A stretch of DNA of 64,000 nt from Isoetes taiwanensis (Eukaryota; Streptophyta; Lycopodiopsida; Isoetales; Isoetaceae): positions 16,061,029-16,125,028 of the forward strand of contig JAJEKV010000031.1 of NCBI GenBank assembly GCA_021234155.1, given 5' to 3'. How positions within the stretch are numbered: the first letter of the stretch is position 1; each line of letters starts with the position of its first letter. The notes beneath the pieces are model-generated. The model was not told the origin of the DNA and ran no database searches. It was given only the letters and a program-made list of their open reading frames with translations. Positions 1 to 11,360 of the stretch are shown piece by piece. The position numbers and the translations under genes are program-made.

Positions 1-368
1 AGTGGTTAAGAATGCTAGTGTATGGGCTTTCTCTTCAGCTTAGTATCCTTGCCTCTAATGGTTGAGAGGCCTAAAGTCTGGATCATACAAAACTTTTAGG
101 TTACATAACTTAGTTGATCCATTGCAATACAAAAGCTTGTTGCCTTACCTCATTTTGTGATTCAAAAATATGACACAAACCATTGTATTATGATTGTCCC
201 CCGTTTTAAGCCATGACGAATACCGTTGAAGGTCCGGCACTCGCAAGGCTTGCAATTGGTGACTATGGGTCCATGCAGAAGTCAGGGTACGTAAGATGTT
301 GGTCAGCCTTAGCTTTTGATGTAGCATTCATAATCTGCAAGAAAGAACTAGTCTGACGCAGTTGAGAG
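1..368. other. 5' flank of the PPR gene
   Basis: No coding region or repeat is recognised. A TGA lies in frame directly before the PPR start codon (363-365), so the PPR frame does not extend into this stretch. An upstream exon coding for a targeting peptide would have to be spliced in from here or from beyond the window edge; no clear splice acceptor was identified. Confidence 0.5.
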
Positions 369-3017
369 ATGGAGGTACCCTGTATTTGGAATTGGGTGCC
401 TCCCATAGATAACTTTACCTCCTCCGTGAAACAATGCAGAGCAAACAAAGATTTAGCGGATGCTAAGTTTCTACATTTTTCCTGTCATAATGATATTGAC
501 TGTATAGGAAATTATATCGTCCCCATGCTGGTAGATTGTGGAGGCATGTCTGATGCTCAACAGGTATTCACTACTTTGGTTAATGGGAACGTTCATTCCT
601 GGAATTCACTTATATTGGGAAGTCTTCAATATGGACAGCCACAACATGCCTTCATCATGTATGAGAAAATGCAAGAAGATGCTATATGTCCAAGTAGTTA
701 TACATTTGTTGCTTTGTTAAGAGCTTCCATTAAGTTGAGGGATCTGGAAAATGGCCGGCGAATTCATCTTAAGGCCATTGAGAAGGAGCTGGACAAGAAT
801 ACTTATGTTGGTACCACTTTGATTGTCATGTATGCACAGTTTGGGTATCTTAGAGAGGCACGTGAGGTATTTGACAAGCTTCCAGTCAGAAATGTTGTTT
901 CCTGGACTGCGCTAATTCATGCATATGCCGAGCATGGGCATAGTTGGGAAGCATTGAAGTGTTTTGAACAAATGGAACAGGATGGTCAAGTTGCAAATGT
1001 TACAACATTTCTATGTGTCGTGAAAGCTTGTGGCACCATAGGAGCCATAGACAAAGGCCGAGAAATTCACACAAAGATGGCAGAAAAAGGTTTTCAAAAA
1101 CATCAGTTTGTTGGGAATGCGTTGATTAACATGTATGCCAAATGCCATGCACTTGCAGATGCAGAAGAAGTATTTTTTAGCTTGAATTTCAGGGATACGG
1201 TGTCATGGAATTCAATGATCACAGGGTATACCGAAAATAATCATCCTGAAGATGCTTTGAAATGTTTTAATCAATTGCAATTGGAGGGGGTGGCACCGGA
1301 TGCTGTCACATTTATTTCCATTTTGAAATCTTGTAGCAACATGGGGATTATAACGAAGGGACGAGAAATTCACTCTATGATCCTTAAAAAGGGTTTCAAT
1401 AGTGACCCTTTTATGGGTAATGCTTTATTTGACATGTATATTAAGTGTGGGTCTCTTGAAGAGGCGCACAAAGTCTTCGACATGCTCCTTGTTCAAGATG
1501 TAGTATCATGGAACACACTGATTGCAGGATATGCTGACAAAGATGGTAAGAAAGCATTAAAATGCTTTGAGCAGATGCATATAGAAGGAATACTTCCAAA
1601 TGCTGTTACATTCGCTTGTATCCTGAGAGCTTGTACCACCATTAGGTGGATAGAAAAGGGGAAAGAAATACATCGAATGGTTGTGGAGAAGAAGTTTGAT
1701 AAAGATGTTGTTGTTTGCAACACTTTAATTGACATGTATACAAAGTGTGGCTCGCTTGTGGAAGCACAGAAAGTCTTTGACAAACTTCCAGTTCTTGATC
1801 CTGTCACATGGAATAGTTTAATTGCAGGTTATAATGAACATGGGCTTGGTTTGCAAGCAGTTACTCAGTTTGAACAGATGCGCCTGCGGGGAGTCTCCCA
1901 AAATGCTGTGACATATACCTGTGGCCTAAACGCTTGTGCTAGCATAGGAGCAATAGAAAAGGGACGAAAGATACACAGAGATGCCACAGAAAAGAGTGCT
2001 GAGCTAGATGTCTTTGTTGGGAGTGCTCTGGTTGATATGTATGCTAAATGTGGCTCGGTTGCAGATGCACAAAGAGTCTTTGAAAGGCTGCCAATTCAGA
2101 ATACTGCAGCTTGGAATGCAATGATAAGAGGATACAGTACTAACCACAAGTGTAGCATGGCTATACAATGTTTTGATGCCATGATGCAACAGAACATACA
2201 ACCAGATAGTATTACTTTCATATGTGTTCTCACTGCATGCAGTCGTGCCAGCTTAGTGACCACAGGTCAAGTATATTTTAAAAATATGCAAGAAAAGTAC
2301 GGCATTATTCCAACAGCCGATCATTACAGTTGCATGATTGATCTTTTTGCACGATCAGGACACCTGTTTGAGGCAGTACATTTACTAGAGACCTTGCCAT
2401 CCTACACATCTATAGAATCATGGATGGCTTTGCTTAGTTCTTGCAAAGTTTATGGGGAAGCAGAATTAGGACTCTGGTGTTTTCAGCAGTTAGTCCAGAT
2501 AGACAAAGAAAGTGCTTCCCCATATGTGCTTCTCGAAAGCATCTATGCAGGTGCTGGAATGTACATTGATGCAGTCAGAATAAGAGAGCTGAGAAAAAAT
2601 ACCGGGGTGGAGAAAAAGCCTGCAAAGGCATTTATAGAGATCAATGAGAAGGTGCACGAATTTGTGGTGGGTAGCAACAAAAGCATTGAAGTCTTAGCAA
2701 TGTTGGAAAACTTGAATTCACGTATAAAACAGGATGGGCATGTGCCAAATGTGGACCTTTTTGTTTGGCCTACCTCTGATATGGAAAGAGAGGCATCTTT
2801 GTGTGGCCATGCCGAGAAATTGGCTGTAGCATTTGGACTTCTCCATCTGCCACAAGGGCAAACATTACGGGTGACTAAAAACTTAAGGATGTGCACTGAT
2901 TGTCATGATGTAATGAAGGTAATATCCAGGATTGAAAGAAGGAAGATTATTCTTCAAGAAAGCAATTGGGTCCACCATTTTAAAGAAGGCCTCTGTTCCT
3001 GTGGAGATATGTGGTGA
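369..3017 (+). CDS. PLS-class pentatricopeptide repeat protein with E and DYW-type domain
   Basis: Uninterrupted 882-residue reading frame. From about residue 45 to 680 it is built of PPR units in the P-L-S pattern, seen as recurring GREIH, MYAKCGS, A.KVFD.LP and V.SWNSLI.GY blocks. E1/E2 motifs follow (about 683-780) and then a DYW-type domain to the end. The zinc and catalytic signature is present: H814-A-E816 (the HxE motif), C842-x2-C845-H846, and C876-x-C878 near the C-terminus. The last three residues are DMW rather than DYW. In plants this family binds organellar RNA and the DYW domain performs C-to-U editing, so an editing factor for plastid or mitochondrial transcripts is expected; the target is not predictable by eye. 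The N-terminus shows no obvious transit peptide and an in-frame stop sits just upstream, so the 5' end may be incomplete or spliced. Lack of introns is typical of the family. Confidence 0.95.
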   Translation: MEVPCIWNWVPPIDNFTSSVKQCRANKDLADAKFLHFSCHNDIDCIGNYIVPMLVDCGGMSDAQQVFTTLVNGNVHSWNSLILGSLQYGQPQHAFIMYEKMQEDAICPSSYTFVALLRASIKLRDLENGRRIHLKAIEKELDKNTYVGTTLIVMYAQFGYLREAREVFDKLPVRNVVSWTALIHAYAEHGHSWEALKCFEQMEQDGQVANVTTFLCVVKACGTIGAIDKGREIHTKMAEKGFQKHQFVGNALINMYAKCHALADAEEVFFSLNFRDTVSWNSMITGYTENNHPEDALKCFNQLQLEGVAPDAVTFISILKSCSNMGIITKGREIHSMILKKGFNSDPFMGNALFDMYIKCGSLEEAHKVFDMLLVQDVVSWNTLIAGYADKDGKKALKCFEQMHIEGILPNAVTFACILRACTTIRWIEKGKEIHRMVVEKKFDKDVVVCNTLIDMYTKCGSLVEAQKVFDKLPVLDPVTWNSLIAGYNEHGLGLQAVTQFEQMRLRGVSQNAVTYTCGLNACASIGAIEKGRKIHRDATEKSAELDVFVGSALVDMYAKCGSVADAQRVFERLPIQNTAAWNAMIRGYSTNHKCSMAIQCFDAMMQQNIQPDSITFICVLTACSRASLVTTGQVYFKNMQEKYGIIPTADHYSCMIDLFARSGHLFEAVHLLETLPSYTSIESWMALLSSCKVYGEAELGLWCFQQLVQIDKESASPYVLLESIYAGAGMYIDAVRIRELRKNTGVEKKPAKAFIEINEKVHEFVVGSNKSIEVLAMLENLNSRIKQDGHVPNVDLFVWPTSDMEREASLCGHAEKLAVAFGLLHLPQGQTLRVTKNLRMCTDCHDVMKVISRIERRKIILQESNWVHHFKEGLCSCGDMW

Positions 3018-4369
3018 TTAAAACTCGTATGTAGATCGTCAACATAAAGGATAGGACAGATACAATGAGAAAATGTGCCTTTGGCATTTTGGGTGATATT
3101 TTGAATTGCACTCTGTGAACCAGGCCTAATGTGCTTAGGGGCAACATGAAAGATGGCAAATTTACGCCTTCTTATGCCTGTCCAAATGCTTAATTGGATC
3201 ATATTTCCTCATTGTACAAACTCCTCCTTGAAATGGAGGTGTTAAAATCTAACCCATGTAAATAGAACCAATGGTGCTTCGAAATCTTTTTTATGGAGGA
3301 TAAGTGATGTGGCATCTGGTACACAAATTGATTGCAGTCAGAGGTTTCTATTGCCATGCGTCCATATTTTAGAGCAAAATGGTTACATTTCCTAAGCTTA
3401 AGCCAAATGATAATACTTTGAGATGGAACAGACTGATATACGATAAAAAGGGTATAGAACTGATCAAATATTTTGTACAATATACATGTCAATTTTCATA
3501 AACTTGGATAATCACAATTACACCCTAATAAGGAAAGGCTATATACAGGTACCGCAAGCACATATGACTAAGATTGGAAAGGGCAGAAGAAGATGCAGGT
3601 GGACCTAATCTGGATGAGATGGTTGGGTATTTTGCTGCCTTATGATCAGATTGTCACCCTAGCCTACATTTTGTTTGGGGGTTCGTAAAGAAATTAAAGG
3701 AACTAAATAGTGATTTAAAGTCCAGAATATTGCCGGATGTGACGTGGTATGATCTAAGCTACTTGCAAAATCCAGGAGCACTGCCAACCTGCCACTGCCA
3801 CTGCCAGGTTTAGTTGCCACAATGTTTGGGGAAACACCATAATTTTTGCAAAATCCAGGACCGCTGTCACTACTTTCAGGCAAACACCATAAATTTTTAC
3901 ATGAGACTTCCGGTTATTTGCAAGATGCACCCAGTTTGCTTGACCTTTATGGTCTTTATATGAATATTCATGAATATCTTTTTTTCTTGTGGTTTTTTTT
4001 GTTTGAAGTCTGCATATTTGGAAGGGGCAATCTTTAGTACTTTGCGCCTTATTTTGTTACATTTCAAGTTGATCATAATTGAAGTACCAATAATCATAAC
4101 TACAACGATTAGACAAATGCCCTTTTATACATCCAAAGCAATCTGACGTGCTGCTTGGATGATTCGCTTATAGGAATTAATTTGCCACATATCATGCTCA
4201 ATCTCAGCATATCATGGACATAAATAGCAAATTGGCAGAAGAAACGAGGCCAAATTAATATATGCATTGGTTCGCATGTAAGAATTATGATGAAAGTTGG
4301 ATCTGAAAATATAATTGCGTGAAATTTGATAAACGCCATTTGTATTGCTTTATAAGATTCAAAAATCTT
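3018..4369. other. convergent intergenic region
   Basis: Lies between the 3' ends of the PPR gene (+) and the phosphoglycerate-mutase-like gene (-), so it should hold both 3' UTRs. Only short unrelated open frames are seen. At 3770-3900 the phrase 'ctgccaCTGCCA' and a 'aaacaccataattttt' phrase recur. No confident feature. Confidence 0.5.
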
Positions 4370-7300
4370 CTATGATACTGATTCATGTACCTCCTCATCT
4401 GCAAGATCACTGCCAGCACTAGGTCCTGATGGGACCCCCCCAGGAAAATTGGCAGAGGATGGCACCACGTTGTTTGAACTGTAAAAAGATCCCTCAATGA
4501 GGAACAGAAAATATACAAATCTATGATCGCTTTGTGTATTTCAAACTATATACCTTTTATCAACCAGAATTACAGTTCGCAATTCGCAATTTTTAAACCT
4601 GACAACAATTCAATGTATCAGCTATCTCCAATTTAAATGGACATTTCAATCAAGGCAAATTGGCATAACTAGCATACCCATTACGGAGCTCCAGCTGGAT
4701 CATAGGTGTGCAGTCATGACCAAAAAGAGAACAAAGATGAATGAGGAAACTGCTGTGTGACACAACTGCAATTTGTTTTTCCTGGCGATTTAATAACCTG
4801 GCAGTAAATAGTAGATATGTTAAATTTAAAAACAGTTTGATAAACCTGATGCTTCTGCTATGCCTCTCCCAACTTTAGCAACAACTTTACCACTGAATGA
4901 AAGTTCTAGCCCGTGCATTAATTTCCTCTCCGTCTTCTCTCACATCAGTCTTCCACCAAGTATCTTCATCGGTTTCAATCTGCATCCCATATATAATGAG
5001 CACATACAAGAATAAACATAATGATGGATGTTGAGATAAGGGAAAGATAACACTAAAAGTACAATACATCTCAAACTATGTATGGTTGAAAAACTGTGTC
5101 TGTTTCCTAGGTGTAAAACTAAATAAAGAGGTACACATGTAAGGCAAATACAAAAATTAATCAAGCCATCCTGATGTCCTGATGTGTTTCCAAGGTATTT
5201 CATGAGAGATCACTGGTCTTTTCTCCAATACTCAAGACTTGCCAAGTGCAACAAGAGTAAAAACCCTGGTGATATAGTAGATGGTTGTAAGATTTTAGAC
5301 CATTCTCGCCCAAGCCCCGTCTTTTACAAGACTTGTTGTAGAACAGAAAAATTTTCAAGGGAGACCCCAAAACAAAGACATAAAAGGCATCGCTATGGAT
5401 TTAGAATGCAGACGCACCTCAGAAAACGAAATCCCAGGAAATTGTGTTTTATATTTGCTGATCTGCTGCCTTTTGTCACAAGGATGTACACCCTGAAACA
5501 TGGCACAATGCTGTCACAATTGGAGCAAAAGACACACGATGCAGAAACAAAGTAAGTCGCCTGCGACAGGAAGGCTTAAAGCTCTTATAATCAACATAGC
5601 AAACGAGGAACTATATCAAGCATACATAAATACTAAAATGACGATATTCCCTGCTTTAGAACAAGCAATGTTGATAGGTTGGAGAATTATGGTAAGGAGC
5701 TCACCATATGTTCTCTGCACCATTCGACTGCCACAAAAGGTGGGCATCCAACGCTTGATACAGCTGTATGCTGGCTCTTTGCAACATCAATCATCAATGG
5801 TGGAGATGTTTCATCATTCAATATGTTTTCCCCACCAAAGACCCCAACTGCTGTCTGCATTGTCCTAGAAAACATAGATAGTCAGTGTATCTATTCCCCT
5901 CGTCTATATTCGATGGACAATAAACCTATTAGAAGTGGACGCAGTTCTAAACACTCTCTTGCAAGCATGTACAAAGCAAAAACAGAAGCACGGATTTTGG
6001 AAAAAAACATTTGTATGAAAGATTGGCATTGTGTGGAAGATTCTCTAACATATCAGTTTCCCTAGAAAGGAAGGCCATACCGGGTTAACGGAGAAGTCAC
6101 AATCAGCTCTATTCTTTTATCAATTCCCGTGTTTTTGATGTGCTTCCGTAGTTCCTCAACCTGCATAATTTCACATGATCAACTTACAAACATAGGCGTT
6201 GGAACTGAAGATTATATCATTTGGCATTAGAGTTATGCACCTGACTCCAACCCAACGGAGTAAGACTTGCATCAAGGTATTCATAAGATTCATATGCTTT
6301 ATGATCCAACTCCCCAGCTACATTATGATGACCTTGGGCGTGTCTTACCTGAAAATGAGACCATAGAAAAATAAAGAAAATTTACCAGCAAGACTATCCT
6401 TGTAAAATTGAAACTGTGGAAGTAGCGCAAAACTTTTGACGATGATGATATGGATGACCTAATACCAAATAGCATTTCGCAGCCACCCTTATGAGGTTCA
6501 TGAAATGATGCGAAATGTTTTCTATTATACCCATTGCAAGCATAGAAATTGCATTCTCAATATAAAAACATTGCACAGGCAAGGATTAGACAGTCATGCA
6601 TTACAAATTGTGTCTAGCACAGTGCAAATCAGCATCTAAGACAATGATAAACTCGAATTTCTGCAAGCTCCAAAAGTGAAGTGCTGAAGGTTGCTTTAAC
6701 ACCAGTGAGGTTGGCAGATACCATTTCATTAGTACTAATGTAGCTTATAGCTCCTCATATATTTTATTTCAGTTACTAAATGCAGTTGAAAGGAAATTAG
6801 GCACATCCTTAAATACTTAATCCTTAAATACAGAAAAAATAAGCATACCAGGTGTATAATCTTGGTGCGGTGTGCAGGATACATCGATGGACCGCCTGCC
6901 ATTTCTGCAGACAGCAACAATAGTCAACAACAATAACAACTTCCTCTGAATTGGCACGCATATAAATAAATGTTCTAATCCAAATTCCTGGTAGGATAAG
7001 CCCAATCATGATAGCTTCTACATGATCCAGTTCTCAACAAAAACTGTGTAACTAATGTGGATAGGCCAAATCATTTTAGCAGATCCAAGAATGGGGCTTT
7101 TATTTGCAAAAGACCTTTGTGAGAGAGCTTTCTGCCATGGATTCTACACGCTTTGAATCTTTCGTCGTGTTTTTAAATACAAATTTCTGGTTAATTTGCA
7201 TCCTTATGGAGCTAACCAATCCTGGGCAGACCAATGTACCATGGTGTTATCTAGCATAAATATAGGAAGTGCATATCAGTTCACTTAGTGTAGCACAATA

Positions 7301-8113
7301 GTTGATGTACCAACTCTGATGATCAAAACCTTCACTGAAGTAGCTAAGAAAAACTAAGAATATTAATGATCTGCAAATGGATCAAAGGTAGTAATTTTTT
7401 GTAATATAAAGATAAGCACATAAAATCGTCAATTTGCAATAAATTTGACACTTCTGGAGAAGAATATCAGACAATGGAGGAAATTGGGACAATGAAGCGA
7501 CGAAAGGTACCTAGCAGGTAAAAATAAATTGCTTGAAATTAATTATCTGATCTTAAACAAACGTAGATGAATTGAAGCAAAAAGGTTACGAAAAGATCAT
7601 TGTTGAGAAGTCTAACGCCAATCAAAGTTCATGATAGAGCAGGTCCCGATTTGAAAACTTCGGCTCAACATGTCAACTTCAGAGTCTAAGAATGTACTTG
7701 TATTTTGAGTCCCCCTTCATGTCACAACAGTCGAAGGTTTCACAGACATAAACGGTCTAGACATCAAAACGTTCTAACTATAAATAACTTAAGTGCCTAC
7801 TGAGGGAATCAAGTTGACCTGTTCCGGAATTTGTGGAGATGGTTGATGACAATGGAATAGGCAAAGCTTTTAGCTGGCCAAAGCCTGAATCCAATGATAT
7901 TTCAGCAGGCTTTGACATTTTCTTTACGAAAGGCATAGAGATCCGACTTCCAATAGAAAAACCTTTTGCAATGGCAACTTAAATCATAGAACGAAATCCA
8001 ATTAGGCAATGTCTACGCCATGACAACGATACAATCTTTAAGCATAGTACCCTGATATAGAACTGAGACCCAATGCTTCAGAATGAAAAATTGCTCATAC
8101 CATGAGGAGACAT
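4370..8113 (-). CDS. phosphoglycerate mutase-like protein (histidine phosphatase superfamily), 10 exons
   Basis: Spliced model on the minus strand: 8113-8101, 6904-6849, 6348-6241, 6160-6081, 5864-5705, 5492-5418, 4979-4891, 4797-4678, 4598-4554, 4478-4370. Every intron starts GT and ends AG, phases are consistent, and the 855-nt CDS gives 284 residues ending in TAG. This is close to the length I recall for Arabidopsis phosphoglycerate-mutase-like proteins. Residues 25-32 are RHAQGHHN, the phosphohistidine motif with H26. Residues 82-90 are SPLTRTMQT, E137 lies in CREHM, and VVSHS (205-209) supplies the second catalytic histidine H208. Exon 3 carries the VRHAQG block and exon 8 the C-terminal histidine. 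The first exon holds only 13 coding bases; a second ATG (residue 6) is an alternative start. The family acts on phosphorylated substrates in the cytosol, but its true substrate is uncertain. Intron 1 is about 1.2 kb. Confidence 0.93.
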
Positions 8114-9474
8114 TTTGCAGCTTCGGCCTTTGCCACGGTTGCTTCAAGCTCTGAAGCGGTAAAAAAAAAAGCGAAGCTGGGGACATTATTCACCGTTCGA
8201 TAAAATGAACACGTGCCCTGACTTTTCGCGATTCTATACGTGGCACCTAACTATTTGTTGTCTCCTATATTTTGGTCCAAAATCTCAGCCTGAAATCTTT
8301 TATTTGAGCCAATAGGGAGAATCTCTTTTTTTTGCATGAGAAGAAAATGATTCTCTTGGGGTTTATTTTAGAGGGAGTGCGGTGCCATGCCATGTGATGT
8401 AGCACTTACAAGTCTCAAGATAATGTTACTCTATATGGGATTCCAGAGCAAAAGTGTTCTCCCTTCGAGGTCCCTGCCCCCCTCCCCAAAATGGGGCCCT
8501 TGTTGCCCTTCGTTTCCCCTACCCGGATTGTGTCAAGTACCTCCAAATAGTCCTAAGAGTTGACCATGGCGAAAAATTGTCGTCTTTATACCATATTGTC
8601 ATGCTCGTGATATCCTGTCCTCGAAGATCCCACCAGTGTTATCCCATTCTCCCAGATCACTATTGGAGTGATTCTTGGGCATGGTATTGCCAACATGATT
8701 TTGGCGAATGGTATCCTTCCACCACCTGGGAACTCAATCACTTTCAAATGGCATCAGGTACTTTCAATGATATCCCAGCCGTCAAAGTCCTTATTGTACA
8801 GAGCTATTCGCGGTGCCGCGTGGCCAGGAAATTTCGAGGTCTCGGCCTCAAGATTTCCTGGCCACTTGGCCACTCAGCCATTTTCTGAGGGAGAGGACGT
8901 TATCGACCTTAACACTCCTAGGCCAAGTCAATGGGGAGCAGATTTGTGGTTGATTTGACCCCCAAAATTTTTCATAGGAAAAGGGAAATGGTCGAATTAT
9001 GAGTTCGAAGCCTTACTGGAAACTATTGTGCTTGGATTGAGCATTTGAAATTAAAAAGATTTGAAGAAGCATCAGTTTGGTCGCGGTATATTTGGTCTAA
9101 TTTGGGCCCAGAAGTCAAGAAAAAGACACAATTCATGACCCAATTTGGAGATTCCGGACATCAATTGAAAGATTTGAGGTTTAGCACAATTTCTGCAAAA
9201 AAGTTCTCAAAAGTCTAATTAAGTCCAAATACAATTGAATTGGATGGGGCTTTTGGGCAGAGTAGAGGGGACATGTAGGCCGAACTAGTCCAAGTGATTT
9301 TCACACTCCACTTTTGATATTTGGTTGAATTTAAAATGGATTTGCCATTTACAATTTTGGTAGCACAAGAATTTTTTGTATCAGATAATAAATTGTGAGA
9401 CGTAGCATAATTTAGGACATTGTAACATATATGGGTATTATACTTGTATGTATAAAGATGGCCGTCATGCAGAT
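8114..9474. other. upstream region of the mutase-like gene; unassigned open frames
   Basis: The mutase-like gene should have its 5' UTR and promoter here, but no core element can be assigned by eye. Two overlapping plus-strand frames at 8454-8888 and 8668-8958 carry non-repetitive peptide without a family I recognise. They sit about 0.9 kb before a decayed gag and could be decayed mobile DNA. Nothing else is supported. Confidence 0.35.
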
Positions 9475-9555
9475 ACAAAAGGTAGTTGCACGAGGCATAT
9501 TCAAACTTGCAACTTTCTAGTTTCAAGCCACATACCTTTGCCAGTTGAGCTACAT
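9475..9555 (-). repeat. degenerate tRNA-derived (SINE-like) segment
   Basis: On the minus strand a good A-box-like stretch (TGTAGCTCAACTGG) is followed about 45 bases later by a weak B-box-like GCAAGTTTGAATATGCC. This resembles the pol III promoter half of a tRNA. The acceptor stem does not close well, so it is more likely a decayed SINE head than a tRNA gene. Confidence 0.3.
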
Positions 9556-9809
9556 ATCTCCCTTATGGATATTACCTTGCATCTTCCTCGTGTGCATATT
9601 AGTTCCCAAATTATATTCTACTCAGTTATATCAAGTATTTCTAGCACTTTAGCGTATTCTTTTTATATTTCTTCTATATTTCCTCTTCTTTTCATGTGAG
9701 TTCATGATAGTTTGAACTGAAATCCCTTTACTTTCTTGTCTGCTTGGAGCCTAAGTGTTCGTTTGCCCATATATGATGTTTTTTGTCTTTATGGTATTCC
9801 ATCCTTGCT

Positions 9810-10460
9810 GCAGCAAGTCCAATAGCTTGTTCAAGTATGTCAACAATTGCAGCTGGACAATAAGAAGCTCAGAGAACGAGTAGGGTGTCATGATCAGCCT
9901 CTAGCTCCGAGGGAGGCCATCAGAGCCTAAGATTAGTTTATCGCAAAACTTTGATGGCACTACATCCAAGCTTCGAGGGTTTTTGAATCAGATTCAGCTC
10001 GTTATTCAACTCCACCCTCACAAGTATCCCACGGTTCAAGAACATGTCGGACTAGTTGGCTCTCTACTTTCTGGATCAGCTTTGAGTTGGTTTGCCTCCT
10101 TGCTAGAGAAGGGAACTCTGAGTTGCATAATTTTGCCATGTTCACTGCTCCCGAGGCGTGTTTTGGAGACACTGATCGACATTGCACATCAGTTATTAAG
10201 CTTGGCAATCTCAGGCCAGTGTCTCATCAGCTTCAATTTACGCTTTTGAGTTTCGTCAGATTGTTATAGACTGGACCTGGGATGATGCGGCCCTTCAAGA
10301 CTATTTTCATAAGGGGCTCTGCGAGGATGTGAAGGATATGTTGGTGATCATGGAGGATGCCAGAATCTTGGATGAAGCTATAAAGTTTTCACTTCGTTGT
10401 GGTAACCATATCTTTGAATGTAGACGAAATCGGCTTGTTTCTCTAATTCTGGAAGCATGA
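9810..10460 (+). pseudogene. decayed gag of a Ty3/gypsy element (DUF4939 / Sushi-like type)
   Basis: Reading across at least two frame changes (near 10110 and 10250) gives a recognisable capsid-type gag. It has a leucine/glutamine coiled lead-in, then FDGTTSKLRGFLNQ, then GLVGSLLSGSALSWFASLLE, FGDTDR, and a C-terminal half with DWTWDDAALQDYF and the DVKDML block. These blocks mark the gag form of chromoviruses of the Tcn1/Sushi kind, better known from fungi and vertebrates. They differ clearly from the gag of element 1. No zinc knuckle, pol or LTRs were found beside it, so it is a fragment. It is not expected to be functional. Confidence 0.75.
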
Positions 10461-11009
10461 GTCAGCGTTGGAAAAGTTTTTTCCCATTAGGAAAATTTCC
10501 TACATGTCCTCCTACTAACCGGAATTACTTAAATCCATTCGGAAGCTCCCTATAAAAATTTATGAAACCGGAAATATATATATATAGTGGACAAATTTTG
10601 CTTCAAAAAGTAACAAAGATTTCAGCCTTAATCTAAATGCACAAGATCTTATCCATTGCATTAAAAAAAACATCTTATCTTATCTTATCTTATTAAAAAA
10701 CATTACAAATGTGTAATTTAAAAAGCAAAAATATCTCTACAACAATGACAACAAATACTCAATAACAAAGGGTTGTTAAGCAATAAAACATATGATTAGT
10801 AGCAAATTCCAGCTACATATATCATAGTCTCCCTCATCAATTTACATGTTTTGCTCTGCCAAGTTATCCTCCATCAAACATATTCGTTCTTCGTGTGCGC
10901 ATCCTATAAAAATGTGGCGATAATGTGCACTTGCATTCCAAGACTGTATGCTCATATTCAAATCAAAGCCCTTCAAAGTGCAGTTAACTTTTCAAGAGAA
11001 TTATCGACA
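10461..11009. other. AT-rich spacer
   Basis: Low-complexity AT-rich DNA including a short (ATCTT)n-like run near 10672-10692. No gene or structured repeat is seen. Confidence 0.5.
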
Positions 11010-11360
11010 CTAACCTTTCTCTTCTTTGCAAGGTTTTGGAGACCATTCTATGTCTCGCTCTTGCAATAAAATTGCATCCCTATGTGCTTTGGAGTTCGCA
11101 TGGTTCTCTAAAGCAAAGGTTTTAAAATTCTTTGCTCTAACAAAAAGAGACCTACAATGAGGATCTTTTCTACAAATAGAACACCACGTAAATCCTTGTT
11201 CCTTGTCAATTTCTAACCATCTGAATTCATCAAGCCAATCATCTTGAAACTTTTCCACTGCTTTTGATATCCTTCTCGATTCACCTACCATGCACTTGAA
11301 AATCATCATGTAAGTTAGTGTTTTGTTCACCTGATGTACCACATGGGGGCATTTTGACAA
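11010..11360 (-). CDS. hAT-transposase-like zinc-finger fragment
   Basis: A 116-residue open frame. Its central part reads KFQDDWLDEFRWLEIDKEQGFTWCSICR, then NFKTFALENHANSKAHRDAI. The pattern W-L-x-E-F-x-W-L, CxxC, then HxxxxxH with basic spacing is the TTF/BED-like finger at the N-terminus of hAT transposases and of domesticated derivatives such as ZNF862-type proteins. The frame ends at 11010 beside a possible splice donor (GAAAG then gttagt), so this may be the first coding exon of a longer gene. No transposase core (DUF4371, dimerisation domain) was found downstream on the minus strand within several kilobases. A solo fragment of a hAT element is most likely; a domesticated exon cannot be excluded. 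Confidence 0.6.
   Translation of the reverse strand: MSKCPHVVHQVNKTLTYMMIFKCMVGESRRISKAVEKFQDDWLDEFRWLEIDKEQGFTWCSICRKDPHCRSLFVRAKNFKTFALENHANSKAHRDAILLQERDIEWSPKPCKEEKG

Noticed and set aside
5184-6065. Plus-strand frames of 122-128 codons
   Set aside because: They are shadows of exons and introns of the minus-strand mutase-like gene.
7450-7520. Plus-strand exon-like segment (GEEYQTMEEIGTMKRRKVPSR)
   Set aside because: Lies inside intron 1 of the mutase-like gene on the other strand and connects to no other exon.
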